Source: Hymenobacter sp. 5317J-9
Lineage (GTDB): Bacteria > Bacteroidota > Bacteroidia > Cytophagales > Hymenobacteraceae
Assembly: GCF_022921075.1 (NCBI RefSeq)
Contig: NZ_CP095050.1
Location: 1,426,001-1,490,000, forward strand
Direction of reading: 5' to 3'
DNA: 64,000 bases
Shown here: positions 43,583 through 52,107 of the stretch, one piece after another
Layout of the letters: every line of letters begins with the position of its first letter
How positions within the stretch are numbered: the first letter of the stretch is position 1
The notes under the pieces: model-generated
Told to the model about the DNA's origin: nothing
The model's input: only the letters and a program-made list of their open reading frames with translations
Database searches by the model: none
Translations under genes and position numbers: made by a program

Positions 43583-44605
43583 TTACTTTCCGGCCGGGGC
43601 CGCCGGCGTGCTCGAATTGCTGCCCAGAATCTGAAACAGTTCGTCGAGCTTCGGCGTGAGGATGATTTCGGTGCGGCGGTTCATGGCCTTGTTCTGGGGC
43701 GTGTCGTTGGGCGCCACGGGCACGTACTGGCTACGGCCCGAAGCCGTGACCCGCTCCGGTGCCACGCCGGCCGTGGTGAGCAGGCGCGCGATTTCGGTGG
43801 CGCGCAGGGCGCTCAGGTCCCAGTTGTCGGTCAGGCCGGCGGTGCCGCGCAGAATGGGCACGTTGTCGGTGTGGCCTTCCACCACCACGTTCACGTCTTT
43901 TTGCTCCTGCAGCACGGTGGCCAGCTTTTTCAGGGCTTCCTGGCCCTTGGGGTCCACTTTGGTCGAGCCCGATTTGAACAGCAGCTGCTCGGAGAGCGAC
44001 ACGTACACTTTGCCGTCTTTCAGCTTCACCTGCAGGTCGCTGCCGCTGAAGCTGAGCAGGGCCTTGCTTACGCGGGCTTTCAGGTCGTCCACGGCCTTGT
44101 CTTTGTCGGCCAGGGCTTTGGTGAGTTCCGTCAGGCGGGTTTCGCGGGCCTGGAGGTCGGCGGCGAGGCGGTCGTTGTTGGCTTTGGCTTTTTGCAGGGT
44201 GGTTTCCAACTCGCCCAGCTCGGCTTCGCGGCGAGCCAGGTCTCTAGCCACTTTGTTGTAGTCAGATGACTTATTAGCCAGCTCCCGGTCGCTGTTTTTG
44301 AGTAGCTTGTCGTAGCTGTTGTTCAGCTCGTTGTAGAGGGTGCGGGTTTTGCGGTAGGCGGCGCCGGTTTCGGCCGAGTCGTTCACGAGGCGCTTTTGGG
44401 TGAGGCGCAGCTGGGCCAGTTCGTCGGAGGCTTTTTGCAGCTCGGCGGTGGTGGTGCGCAACTGGCGCTCGGCGGCCTCTTTGCCTTGGGCATCGGCCCG
44501 CTGGCGGGCACTGAGGTCGTCGTATTTCTTGGCCGTCACGCAGCTGTTGAGGGCCGGGGCGGCGAGTAGCAGTAGGCCCAGCAGGGCAGGGGAGAAGGTT
44601 TTCAC
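43583..44605 (-). CDS. OmpA-family lipoprotein with coiled-coil stalk
   Basis: This 340-residue protein has a lipobox (APALNSC), a long charged coiled coil (about 30-175, with heptads such as LRTTTAELQKASDELAQLRL and LADKDKAVDDLKARV) and an OmpA-like C-terminal domain that binds peptidoglycan (VVVEGHTDNVPIL, ALRATEIARLL, NRRTEIIL). The C-terminal end is short and Pro/Ala-rich. It probably links the outer membrane to peptidoglycan, like Pal/TolB-type lipoproteins. It stands between the T9SS protein and accD, with accD divergent. Confidence 0.9.
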   Translation of the reverse strand: MKTFSPALLGLLLLAAPALNSCVTAKKYDDLSARQRADAQGKEAAERQLRTTTAELQKASDELAQLRLTQKRLVNDSAETGAAYRKTRTLYNELNNSYDKLLKNSDRELANKSSDYNKVARDLARREAELGELETTLQKAKANNDRLAADLQARETRLTELTKALADKDKAVDDLKARVSKALLSFSGSDLQVKLKDGKVYVSLSEQLLFKSGSTKVDPKGQEALKKLATVLQEQKDVNVVVEGHTDNVPILRGTAGLTDNWDLSALRATEIARLLTTAGVAPERVTASGRSQYVPVAPNDTPQNKAMNRRTEIILTPKLDELFQILGSNSSTPAAPAGK

Positions 44606-44955
44606 GAGCAGCTAAAGGTCAAATACCGGGCCGTTGGCGGCCGGACTGCCCGGCCGCGTTGGCCTGGCAAGGTAGTGCGTAACGGGTGGCCCGGCGGCAA
44701 AAGCTGCCCGTGTTGCTGCTGCGCTCCGGCCATTTTGCCCGGCCAGCCGCGCCAGCCATGTCCTGACGCGCGCACAGACCAAAACCCAGCGCCTGCGTAA
44801 ACAACCGCCGGCTACGGCCGGCAGTGTGGCAGAGCGCAGCCGGTTTGACTTATCTTTGACGCCCTGTTTCATCCGTTGCCGCCGGCCCGAAGCCTGCGGC
44901 TCTTCCCAAGAAATATCAGCTACTAGCCACCCGCTAACAGCTAAAAGCGAACAAT
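44606..44955. other. Divergent intergenic region before accD
   Basis: This 350-base stretch between the OmpA lipoprotein and accD holds the -7 element at 44851-44858. I see no gene or repeat in it; the open frames on the minus strand lack coding character. Confidence 0.5.
44851..44858 (+). promoter_or_regulatory. Candidate -7 element TATCTTTG before accD
   Basis: TATCTTTG fits TAnnTTTG and lies about 97 bases before the accD start, leaving a leader of about 90 bases. A -33 TTG is not seen at the normal spacing. Confidence 0.45.
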
Positions 44956-45864
44956 ATGGCCTGGTTTAAGCGCGTAGAGAAGGGCATCGTTACCCCCACC
45001 GAGCAGAAAAAAGAAACCCCCGACGGCCTCTGGCACAAATGCCAGGAATGCAAAACCGTGGTGACCATGGCCGAGCACAAGCGCCTGCTGTACGTGTGCG
45101 GCAACTGCAACTACCACGACCGCATCGACGCCGCCGACTACTTCGAGTTCCTCTTCGACCACGGCCAGTTCACGGAGCTTGATGCCAACCTAACGTCCGG
45201 CGACCCCCTGCACTTCGTCGACACCAAGGAGTACCCCAAGCGTGTAGCCGCCACCGAGCGCAACACCGGCCTGAAAGACGCCGTGCGCTCGGCCCACGGC
45301 CTGAGTGCCGGCCAGCCGCTGGTGGTGGCGGCCATGGATTTCAAGTTCATTGGCGGCTCGATGGGCTCGGTGGTGGGCGAGAAAATTGCCCGCGCCATCG
45401 ACTTCGCCCGCCAGAACCGGATGCCGTTTCTGATGATTTCGCGCTCCGGCGGTGCCCGCATGATGGAGGCCGGCTACTCGCTGATGCAAATGGCCAAAAC
45501 CTCGGCCAAGCTGGCCCTGCTGGCCGAAGCGGGCATTCCCTACGTGAGCCTGCTCACCGACCCCACCACGGGCGGCGTCACGGCCTCGTTTGCCATGCTG
45601 GGCGATTTTAATATTGCCGAGCCGGGTGCCCTCATCGGCTTTGCCGGCCCGCGCGTCATCAAGGAAACCATCGGCAAAGACCTGCCCAAGGGCTTTCAGA
45701 GCGCCGAATTTGTGCTGGAGCACGGCTTCCTCGATTTCATCGTGGACCGCCGCGAGCTAAAGCAGCGCCTGGCCGACCTGCTGGGCATGCTGCGGCCGGC
45801 CCCGGCCGCGGCCGTGCCAGAGCAGCGAGAAGCCCGACGCACCGCGCCAAAAGCCCACCAGTAG
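44956..45864 (+). CDS. accD: Acetyl-CoA carboxylase carboxyltransferase beta subunit
   Basis: This 302-residue protein has the zinc ribbon of AccD (C29, C32, C48, C51; CQEC and CGNC), followed by the carboxyltransferase crotonase fold ([64 protein letters not shown]). Together with AccA it moves the carboxyl group from carboxybiotin to acetyl-CoA, making malonyl-CoA for fatty-acid synthesis in the cytoplasm. It is monocistronic, with a terminator 39 bases after the stop. The C-terminus has a short Ala/Pro-rich extension. Confidence 0.94.
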   Translation: MAWFKRVEKGIVTPTEQKKETPDGLWHKCQECKTVVTMAEHKRLLYVCGNCNYHDRIDAADYFEFLFDHGQFTELDANLTSGDPLHFVDTKEYPKRVAATERNTGLKDAVRSAHGLSAGQPLVVAAMDFKFIGGSMGSVVGEKIARAIDFARQNRMPFLMISRSGGARMMEAGYSLMQMAKTSAKLALLAEAGIPYVSLLTDPTTGGVTASFAMLGDFNIAEPGALIGFAGPRVIKETIGKDLPKGFQSAEFVLEHGFLDFIVDRRELKQRLADLLGMLRPAPAAAVPEQREARRTAPKAHQ

Positions 45865-45902
45865 GCCCCAGAGCACGTTTTTTACTTTCGGCACACTTCT
45901 TG

Positions 45903-45935
45903 AAAAGCCTGTTCCTGTCACCGGAACGGGCTTTT
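45903..45935. terminator. Terminator after accD
   Basis: AAAAGCCTGTTCC and GGAACGGGCTTTT pair around a short loop, with T on the 3' side. It lies between accD and the next gene. Confidence 0.85.
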
Positions 45936-45972
45936 CCCGTATACGGCCAAATACTCACCAACTTTTTCCCTA

Positions 45973-46719
45973 ATGAACACCTCCAAATCTCTCCTTTCGG
46001 TCCTGATGGCCTTCGTGCTGCTGTTTAGCTCCTGCGCCACCTCGCAGCAAGCCAGCACCCAGCCCGACCTGTCGACCAACAACGGCACCGGCGCCCGCAA
46101 AACGGGCATGAGCAAAACCACCAAAGGCGGCCTCATTGGCGCCGGTGGCGGTGCTGCCGCAGGAGCCATCCTGGGCCGCGTAATTGGCGGCGGGGCCAAG
46201 GGCACGGCCATTGGCGCCATTATCGGCGCCGCTGCCGGCGGTACCGCCGGCGCATTGATTGGCCGCAAGATGGACAAGCAAGCCGCCGACCTGCAGAAGG
46301 ACATGCAGAACGCCAAAGTGGAGCGCGTGGGCGAAGGCATCAAAATCACCTTCGACTCGGGCATTCTCTTCGACACCAACTCGGCGTACCTGCGCCCGGC
46401 TTCGGAAGCCGACATCACCAAGATGGCTGCCGTGCTGCAGAAGTACCCCGACACCAACGTGCTGATTGAGGGCCACACCGACAACACCGGCACCGACGCC
46501 ATCAACCAGCCGCTGAGCGAGCGCCGCGCCCAGGCCGTGGCCAGCTCCACCATCAACAAAGGCGTATCGTCGAGCCGCATCACGGCTACCGGCTACGGCT
46601 CGACCCAGCCCGTGGCCGACAACAGCACCGCCGAAGGCCGCCAGGCCAATCGCCGCGTGGAAATCGCCATCTACGCCAACGAGAAGATGAAGAAAGCCGC
46701 CGAAAACGGCACGCTTTAA
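45973..46719 (+). CDS. OmpA lipoprotein with glycine-zipper membrane segment
   Basis: This 248-residue lipoprotein has a lipobox (VLLFSSC), a Gly/Ala-rich helix-zipper stretch (GLIGAGGGAAAGAILGRVIGGG ... GAIIGAAAGGTAGALIGRKMD, about 52-98) and a C-terminal OmpA domain (NVLIEGHTDNTGTD, INQPLSERRAQAV, NRRVEIAI). Glycine zippers pack helices in membranes; the OmpA domain holds peptidoglycan. It is 69% or so visibly the same as the gene at 47385-48101 over the zipper and OmpA parts, so the two are duplicates. It has its own terminator. Confidence 0.88.
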   Translation: MNTSKSLLSVLMAFVLLFSSCATSQQASTQPDLSTNNGTGARKTGMSKTTKGGLIGAGGGAAAGAILGRVIGGGAKGTAIGAIIGAAAGGTAGALIGRKMDKQAADLQKDMQNAKVERVGEGIKITFDSGILFDTNSAYLRPASEADITKMAAVLQKYPDTNVLIEGHTDNTGTDAINQPLSERRAQAVASSTINKGVSSSRITATGYGSTQPVADNSTAEGRQANRRVEIAIYANEKMKKAAENGTL

Positions 46720-46761
46720 GCTCGTCTTTGCGGCGGCTCAATCTGCCAACTGTCAATAGAG

Positions 46762-46790
46762 AAGGCTGCCCTGCGGGGCAGCCTTTTTTT
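46762..46790 (+). terminator. Terminator after first glycine-zipper OmpA gene
   Basis: AAGGCTGCCC, a short loop and GGGGCAGCC form a strong stem followed by TTTTTTT. Confidence 0.92.
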
Positions 46791-46890
46791 GTGTCGTCGT
46801 TCTAAAAAAAAGCTGGCTTGGGGCACAACCTCCGCCAAAGTGGGCGCGTTAAAAGCGTGTTGTTTTTTCAACCTTCAATTCATTTTTGTC

Positions 46891-47169
46891 ATGAAGACGT
46901 TCAAGATATATTTCCTGATGGTGTTTGCTTTTCTGCTGCTGGCCGGCTCGGCCGCGCAGGCCCAAACGCCCAAAAAAGGCTGGAGCAATAAAGCCAAAGG
47001 CGCGGCCATTGGCGGCGGCGCTGGTGCCGTGACCGGTGCGGTTCTGGGTGGTACAAAGGGCGCCATCATCGGCGGTGCCGCCGGCGTGGTGGGCGGTGGC
47101 CTCATTGGCCGCAACAAGGACAAGAAGAAGGACCCGGCCCGCTACGAGGCCTACCGCAAGAAAAAATAG
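46891..47169 (+). CDS. Small glycine-zipper (YMGG-like) exported protein
   Basis: This 92-residue protein has a signal peptide ending SAAQAQ and then KAKGAAIGGGAGAVTGAVLGGTKGAIIGGAAGVVGGGLIG, a glycine zipper like the ones in the two flanking OmpA proteins, and a basic tail (KDKKKDPARYEAYRKKK). It has no OmpA domain. It may be a truncated relative or a partner in the membrane. The ATG at 46891 is chosen because the longer frame to 46789 lacks a signal. Its own terminator follows the stop. Confidence 0.82.
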   Translation: MKTFKIYFLMVFAFLLLAGSAAQAQTPKKGWSNKAKGAAIGGGAGAVTGAVLGGTKGAIIGGAAGVVGGGLIGRNKDKKKDPARYEAYRKKK

Positions 47170-47200
47170 GGAAACCCCATTTCCCGGGCTTTGCCAAAAA

Positions 47201-47232
47201 GGACCCGGCCGTTGCGGCCGGGTCCTTTTTTT
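47201..47232 (+). terminator. Terminator after small zipper gene
   Basis: GGACCCGGCC, loop GTTGC and GGCCGGGTCC form a ten-base GC stem followed by TTTTTTT, with an A run on the other side. Confidence 0.93.
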
Positions 47233-47384
47233 ATGCTTCAGCGAAGCATTAAACTCATTCAACTAGCCAATGGCCGGGTTCGGCTCATGAGTTTGGCAAG
47301 GTGGTTGCAAATGGCGTACTTGCTGGCTCAATACCCTGGAAACGGCCTTCTGCCGGCATCTTTTATCCAAACCCTTTTTTAAAC

Positions 47385-48101
47385 ATGAAATTTCTTCGTT
47401 CATCCCTCACGTTTCTGCTGGCCCTGCTGCTGTTGGTAAACAACTTTGCGCAGGCCCAAACCTCCACCGTTTCGACGGCTAAGCCGAAAGGCATGAGCAA
47501 AACCCTGAAGGGCGGCCTCATTGGCGGCCTGGGTGGCGCCGTGGCCGGTGGTGTGGCCGGTCGTCTTATTGGCGGCAAGTCGGGTACGGCCAAAGGCGCC
47601 ATCATTGGCGCCGTGGTGGGCGGCACCGCCGGGGCCCTCATTGGCCGCAAAATGGACAAAGCCGCCGCTGAGCTGCGCCGCGACCTCGAAGGCGCCACCG
47701 TGGAGCGCGTGGGCGAAGGCATCAAAATCACCTTCGCTTCGGGCATCCTGTTCGCCACCAACTCGTCGAACCTGACCCCGGAAGCCGCTGGCAACATCGA
47801 CCAACTGGCCGCCACCCTCAAGAAGTACGCCGACACCAACGTGGTGATTGAAGGCCACACCGACAGCTCGGGTTCGGACGCCATCAACCAGCCCTTGTCG
47901 GAGCGCCGCGCCCAGGCCGTGTCGAACGAGGTGCAGGCCCAGGGTGTTGATGCTGCCCGCATCACGGCCAAAGGCTACGGCTCGACGCAGCCCGTGGGCG
48001 ACAACAGCACCGCCGCTGGCAAAGCTGCCAACCGCCGCGTGGAAATTGCCATCTTCGCCAACGAAAAAATGCAGAAGGCCGCTAAGAAAGGCCAACTGTA
48101 A
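47385..48101 (+). CDS. OmpA protein with glycine zipper, second copy
   Basis: This 238-residue protein has a signal peptide (FLLALLLLVNNFAQA), then MSKTLKGGLIGGLGGAVAGG, GAIIGAVVGGTAGALIGRKMD, VERVGEGIKITF and an OmpA domain (VVIEGHTDSSGSD, INQPLSERRAQAV, NRRVEIAI). It is a close paralogue of the protein at 45973-46719 but has no lipobox cysteine, so it is cut by signal peptidase I. A 22-base hairpin (CCGGCGGT/ACCGCCGG) follows the stop before the main terminator. Confidence 0.87.
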   Translation: MKFLRSSLTFLLALLLLVNNFAQAQTSTVSTAKPKGMSKTLKGGLIGGLGGAVAGGVAGRLIGGKSGTAKGAIIGAVVGGTAGALIGRKMDKAAAELRRDLEGATVERVGEGIKITFASGILFATNSSNLTPEAAGNIDQLAATLKKYADTNVVIEGHTDSSGSDAINQPLSERRAQAVSNEVQAQGVDAARITAKGYGSTQPVGDNSTAAGKAANRRVEIAIFANEKMQKAAKKGQL

Positions 48102-48143
48102 GACCAAGCCGGCGGTGTAAGAACCGCCGGTATTCAACTAAAA

Positions 48144-48172
48144 AGGCGACCCAAGCGGGTCGCCTTTTTTTT
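48144..48172 (+). terminator. Terminator after second glycine-zipper OmpA gene
   Basis: AAGGCGACCC and GGGTCGCC form a tight stem with an AAG loop and a run of eight T. Confidence 0.92.
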
Positions 48173-48236
48173 ATGCAGCCTAAGTGGTGCAAGCCCGGCA
48201 AGGCAACCTTGTGGCTCGGCCGCGGGTACACCCGAA

Positions 48237-49010
48237 ATGCCTTCTCCCGCCGCTACCTACGCCTCCCCGGCCGCCGAAAAAGCCTGGGCCGACCACCAGA
48301 TTCTCGACCATTTCTACGGGCACCTGCCGCCCGAGCCGCGCCGCACGCCCATGCGCGAGCTCATCTCGACCGTTCTCTCGCACCGCACCACCCACGCCGA
48401 CGAGGAACTGGCCTACGACCGCATGCTGGAAGCCTTCGGCGACTGGACTGGCGTGGAGGCCGCCCCCACGCAGGAATTGGCCCACGCCATCCGGACCACG
48501 CGCTGGCCCGACACGCAGGCGCCGCGCATTCAGGAAATTCTGCGCCGCATTCGGGCCGAAACCGGCGGGCCATTCGACCTGGACTTCCTGGCCGAGTGGC
48601 CGGTGGAAAAGGGAATGGCCTGGCTGACGGATATGCCCGGCATCGGACTGAAAACGGCGTCCTTGCTATTGCTCTTCAACTACCACAAGCCCGTGCTGCC
48701 CGTCGACACGCACGTGCACCGGGTAGCGCAGCGGGTGGGCTTTCTAGGGCCGAAGGTATCGGTGGAGAAGGCCCACGCGGTGCTACTGGCCCTACTGCCT
48801 GCCGACGGCGAAACGCTGTTCAACTTCCACAAGCACAACTACTGGCACGGGCAGCAGATATGCTTTTTTCTGAAGCCCAACTGCGCGCGCTGCCCGCTGA
48901 AAGAATTTTGCAACTACTACCAGGAGCACTACGGCGACGCCACGGCCGAAGCGCTGGCGGCTACGCCCGCGCAGTGGGATGCTGCCGCCTGGGGCAAGCT
49001 GCCGCATTAG
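48237..49010 (+). CDS. nth: Endonuclease III-family DNA glycosylase
   Basis: This 257-residue enzyme has the HhH-GPD core (LTDMPGIGLKTASLLLLF with the catalytic lysine, PVDTHVHRVAQRV with the catalytic Asp) and the 4Fe-4S motif C-x6-C-x2-C-x5-C (CFFLKPNC, ARC, PLKEFC). It should remove oxidised pyrimidines from DNA and nick the strand. It is longer than the classic about 210 residues and has an acidic C-terminus. It begins 65 bases after the terminator on the same strand and seems monocistronic. Confidence 0.9.
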   Translation: MPSPAATYASPAAEKAWADHQILDHFYGHLPPEPRRTPMRELISTVLSHRTTHADEELAYDRMLEAFGDWTGVEAAPTQELAHAIRTTRWPDTQAPRIQEILRRIRAETGGPFDLDFLAEWPVEKGMAWLTDMPGIGLKTASLLLLFNYHKPVLPVDTHVHRVAQRVGFLGPKVSVEKAHAVLLALLPADGETLFNFHKHNYWHGQQICFFLKPNCARCPLKEFCNYYQEHYGDATAEALAATPAQWDAAAWGKLPH

Positions 49011-49020
49011 CACAACTATC

Positions 49021-49119
49021 TGAACGTCATGCTGAGCGCAGCCGAAGCATCTCTACCGCGCAACGTAATCATTTACTGCTGCGGTAGAGATGCTTCGGCT
49101 GCGCTCAGCATGACGTTCA
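49021..49119. repeat. Perfect 39-bp inverted repeat, GTCATG family variant
   Basis: The left arm starts TGAACGTCATGCTGAGCGCA and the right arm (49081-49119) is its exact reverse complement over 39 bases, around a 21-base loop. The core matches the repeats at 4202 and 22266 but adds CTCTACCGC. It lies 10 bases after nth and 21 bases before the radical SAM start, and creates a false upstream start for that gene. Confidence 0.92.
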
Positions 49120-49139
49120 GGCGACCGTACCTTTACGCC

Positions 49140-50123
49140 ATGCGCCTCGTTAAGCACCCGGTCCTTTGCAATTATTACGTCACGTACCGCTGCAATGCGA
49201 AGTGCGCGTTTTGCGACATCTGGGAAAAACCTTCGCCCTACATCACGCTGGAAGACGTGACGCAGAACCTGCGCGACCTCAAGCGCCTGGGCGTGTCGGT
49301 GATTGACTTCACCGGCGGCGAGCCGCTGCTGCATCGGCAGCTGCCCGAGTTTCTGGGGCTGGCGCGCGAGATGGGTTTCATCACCACCGTGACGACTAAC
49401 GGCCTGCTTTACCCCAAGAATGCGGAAAAGCTGCGGGGCAAAGTCGATATGCTGCACTTCTCGCTCGACTCGGCCGACCGTGCGACCCACGACCTGGGCC
49501 GCGGCGTGGCCTGCTACGATTTTGTGCTCGAAAGCATTCGCGTGGCCAAAGAGCTGGGCGAACGGCCGGACATCCTGTTCACCGTCTTCCGCAAAAACCT
49601 GGCGGACCTGGAGGCCGTGTACCGCGACATTACCCAGCCCAACGGCCTGGTGCTAATACTAAACCCTGCCTTCGAATACGGCGACGTGGAAACCGGCGAG
49701 CAGCTCACGCCCGCGGAGCTGGATTACCTCTCGGCCTTCGGCAAGCGCAAGGGCGTGTATTTGAACGAGGCCTTCATCCAGCTGCGGCGCGACGGCGGCA
49801 ACCACGTGGCTGCGCCCGTGTGCCGGGCCGCCAGCACTACGCTGGTCATCTCGCCCAGCAACGAGCTGGTGCTACCCTGCTACCACCTGGGCGAACAGAA
49901 ATTCCCCATCGATGGGAAGCTGTTCGAGCTCTACAACGCCCCCGAAACCCAGCGCCTGGCCGCGCTGGAAGGCCGCCTGCCCGCCTGCGAGGGCTGCACC
50001 ATCAACTGCTACATGCAGCCCAGCTTCGCGGTCGAAACCAGCAAGTACTTCTGGAAAGCCCTGCCCAGTACGCTCAAGTACAACTGGGAAAAAGGGACGT
50101 GGAAGCGGCTAGTGGGCGCTTAG
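49140..50123 (+). CDS. Radical SAM/SPASM-type protein, unknown substrate
   Basis: This 327-residue protein has the radical SAM cluster motif C18-x3-C22-x2-C25 (YRCNAKCAFCDIW) and GGEPLLHRQ, followed by a C-terminal cysteine group (CRAASTTLVISP, CYHLGEQ, ACEGCTINCYM), like a SPASM or twitch domain holding extra Fe-S clusters. It would cleave SAM to start a radical reaction on a peptide, sugar or lipid. No precursor peptide or partner gene is near. ATG at 49140 follows the hairpin repeat; TACCTTTA ahead of it is close to a -7 element. Its stop overlaps the stop of the next, opposite gene. Confidence 0.82.
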   Translation: MRLVKHPVLCNYYVTYRCNAKCAFCDIWEKPSPYITLEDVTQNLRDLKRLGVSVIDFTGGEPLLHRQLPEFLGLAREMGFITTVTTNGLLYPKNAEKLRGKVDMLHFSLDSADRATHDLGRGVACYDFVLESIRVAKELGERPDILFTVFRKNLADLEAVYRDITQPNGLVLILNPAFEYGDVETGEQLTPAELDYLSAFGKRKGVYLNEAFIQLRRDGGNHVAAPVCRAASTTLVISPSNELVLPCYHLGEQKFPIDGKLFELYNAPETQRLAALEGRLPACEGCTINCYMQPSFAVETSKYFWKALPSTLKYNWEKGTWKRLVGA

Positions 50124-50599
50124 GCGGCCAGGGGCACACCCAGTTCCTGCAGTACCTGGGCTACTTCGGCGGGGCGCTGGGTGCCCAGCAGTAGGCGGCG
50201 GCCGTCGGTGAGTTCCAACTGCAAGCCCTGGTGGCCGGCCATGTTGTAGGCGCGGTTGCGGGAGGTGCCTTTCAGGCCCCAGCCGCCGTATTCGCTCAGC
50301 GGGTCGTAGCTGCGCACGTAGGCCCGGGCTACGTTGGGCCACGACTGGGTGCGCCACTGCCACTGCAGCGGAAACAAACGGTAGTGGGCACCCGCCTTAT
50401 CAATCCGGGTGTCGAGGCGTAGCGTGAGCAGCAGGGCCACGCCGGCCACGCCCACCACCGGCCCGATAAGGCCGGGCCACGTGAGCGGAAACCCACTCTT
50501 GGGCGGCACAGTGAGCAACAGCACCGTTATGACTACCACGGGCACAAACAACAGCAGGACCCAGTGGCGAACAAATGATTGGCGTTCCTGAAAAAGCAT
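50120..50599 (-). CDS. Two-helix membrane protein, unknown function
   Basis: This 159-residue protein has two membrane helices (about 12-32 and 43-62) and a soluble C-terminal part with YDPLSEYGGWGLKGTSRNRAYNMAGHQGLQLELTDGRRLLLGTQRP, a pattern seen in uncharacterised PH-like domains of Bacteroidota. The function is unknown. Its stop codon overlaps that of the convergent radical SAM gene (50120-50123), and its start faces the gamma-carbonic anhydrase gene. Confidence 0.7.
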   Translation of the reverse strand: MLFQERQSFVRHWVLLLFVPVVVITVLLLTVPPKSGFPLTWPGLIGPVVGVAGVALLLTLRLDTRIDKAGAHYRLFPLQWQWRTQSWPNVARAYVRSYDPLSEYGGWGLKGTSRNRAYNMAGHQGLQLELTDGRRLLLGTQRPAEVAQVLQELGVPLAA

Positions 50600-50672
50600 T
50601 GTCGATTACAATTAAGTAAATGACCGATTAAAACCGCCGCATATTTACGGCCGAACCAACTACTGTATCGCC

Positions 50673-51185
50673 ATGCCCGCCCTCGTATTACCAGTTCACG
50701 GCATTTTTCCGCAAATTCCGGCCGACTGCTTCGTGGCCGACAACGCCACCATCATCGGCGACGTGGTGCTGGGCGCGAAATGCACCGTCTGGTTCACGTC
50801 CGTCATTCGGGGCGACGTGCATCGCATCCGCATCGGCGACGAAACCAACATTCAGGATGGCGCCGTGTTGCATTGCACCTACCAAAAAGCGCCCTTGAGC
50901 ATCGGCAGCCGCGTCAGCATCGGGCACCGGGCGCTGGTGCACGGCTGCACCGTGGAAGATGACGTGCTCATCGGCATGGGCGCCATCGTGATGGACCACG
51001 CCGTGGTGGGCACGGGCTGCATCGTAGCGGCGGGCGCCGTGGTGCTCGAAAATTTCGTCTGCGAGCCCGGCTTTCTCTATGCGGGAGTGCCCGCCAAGAA
51101 AATTAAGCCCGTGACGGCAGCACAGCGCGAGGGCTTGCGGCGCACGGCCGCCAACTACCAGACCTATGCCAGCTGGCTGCAGTAA
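50673..51185 (+). CDS. Gamma-class carbonic anhydrase-like hexapeptide protein
   Basis: This 170-residue protein has the left-handed beta-helix of hexapeptide repeats (IIGDVVLGAKCTVWFTSVIRGD, IRIGDETNIQDGAVLHC, LSIGSRVSIGHRALVHGC) and zinc-site histidines H67, H85 and H90, as in the PaaY/CaiE/YrdA group. Such proteins form trimers with metal at the interfaces; carbonic anhydrase activity is not proven for most. A terminator at 51204-51226 follows the stop. Confidence 0.88.
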   Translation: MPALVLPVHGIFPQIPADCFVADNATIIGDVVLGAKCTVWFTSVIRGDVHRIRIGDETNIQDGAVLHCTYQKAPLSIGSRVSIGHRALVHGCTVEDDVLIGMGAIVMDHAVVGTGCIVAAGAVVLENFVCEPGFLYAGVPAKKIKPVTAAQREGLRRTAANYQTYASWLQ

Positions 51186-51203
51186 ATAGCAGCATTTGCA
51201 AAG

Positions 51204-51226
51204 TCCCTATTCTTATAGGGATTTTT
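51204..51226 (+). terminator. Terminator after gamma-carbonic anhydrase-like gene
   Basis: TCCCTAT, loop TCTT and ATAGGGA form a 7-base stem followed by TTTTT. It lies 19 bases after the stop. Confidence 0.85.
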
Positions 51227-51372
51227 AGGGTAATTAATTTTTAATCAGTTGGGTATATTGAGAAAATCCCACCTATGGTGTTATGCTAAAGTCTGACAAT
51301 CTCAAATTGTAGTTTGTGAGCACGGCGCACGACCAGAGTACTTAGCGGCTCCTTATCAGCTGTACGCGCATT

Positions 51373-52071
51373 ATGAAGCAGTTCTGCTCATTTCACTTGG
51401 TTCGTGTCATTACGCTTCTGGCTTGCTTGGTCTCAGCAGGTTGCCAACGGGCCACCTACTCTTTTCAGACTCCTCCCGCCGCTCCAGCAGCGGTTGAACC
51501 CCAGCCGACTTCGCTCGCCGCAACAGTAGAGACGGCGCGGCCTGCTCGCGCCAAGGTCTTGGCTGGAGCTAAGCGGGTGCAATCGCGCCGAAAGGCGGTG
51601 GCTGCCCACCGGCAGCTTTCACGCACCCAACGCCGCTTTGCAGTGCCGGAAGCCGCCGGCAGCCGACTGCTGCAGCCAGCGGCTAAACGCCCTCGGTTGT
51701 CCCAAGTCAGCCGCTGGGTTGTAGACCAACACAAGGCCGCGGCGCGTGTTGCCGACGATACGACGCCCAAGCGTAGCAAAGGAATTGCGTTTCTTTTGGC
51801 GCTGTTCCTCGGCGTTTTTGGGGCGCACCAGTTCTACCTCGGGAATATTGGGCGTGGCTTCATATACTTGGGCCTTACCGCACTAGCTACATTGTTTGTT
51901 GGCCTGGGGGCGTTGGGTATTTTATTTGGCAGCACCTCCTACGTCGGCTTTCTCACGGTGGCAATCGTGCTGGCGGTGTTGGTGCAGGCCTGGTTGGTAA
52001 GCGACATCGTGCGCATCCTGACCGGAGACTTGGCCCCCAAAAACGGCGAGTACTCCGACAGGTTCTTCTAG
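51373..52071 (+). CDS. TM2-domain lipoprotein
   Basis: This 232-residue protein has a lipobox (ACLVSAGC), a long basic, Ala/Arg-rich linker (about 60-125, rich in KR and QR) and a C-terminal TM2 domain (GIAFLLALFLGVFGAHQFYLGN, RGFIYLGLTALATLFVGLGALG). TM2 domains are two-helix modules of unknown role. Use of AT-rich codons and the AT-rich 180-base upstream region differ from neighbouring genes, so it may have come from elsewhere. It is read alone, with CorC on the opposite strand downstream. Confidence 0.8.
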   Translation: MKQFCSFHLVRVITLLACLVSAGCQRATYSFQTPPAAPAAVEPQPTSLAATVETARPARAKVLAGAKRVQSRRKAVAAHRQLSRTQRRFAVPEAAGSRLLQPAAKRPRLSQVSRWVVDQHKAAARVADDTTPKRSKGIAFLLALFLGVFGAHQFYLGNIGRGFIYLGLTALATLFVGLGALGILFGSTSYVGFLTVAIVLAVLVQAWLVSDIVRILTGDLAPKNGEYSDRFF

Positions 52072-52107
52072 CCCACGAAGCCAATTGTACACGGTTAAGG
52101 CATCGGC

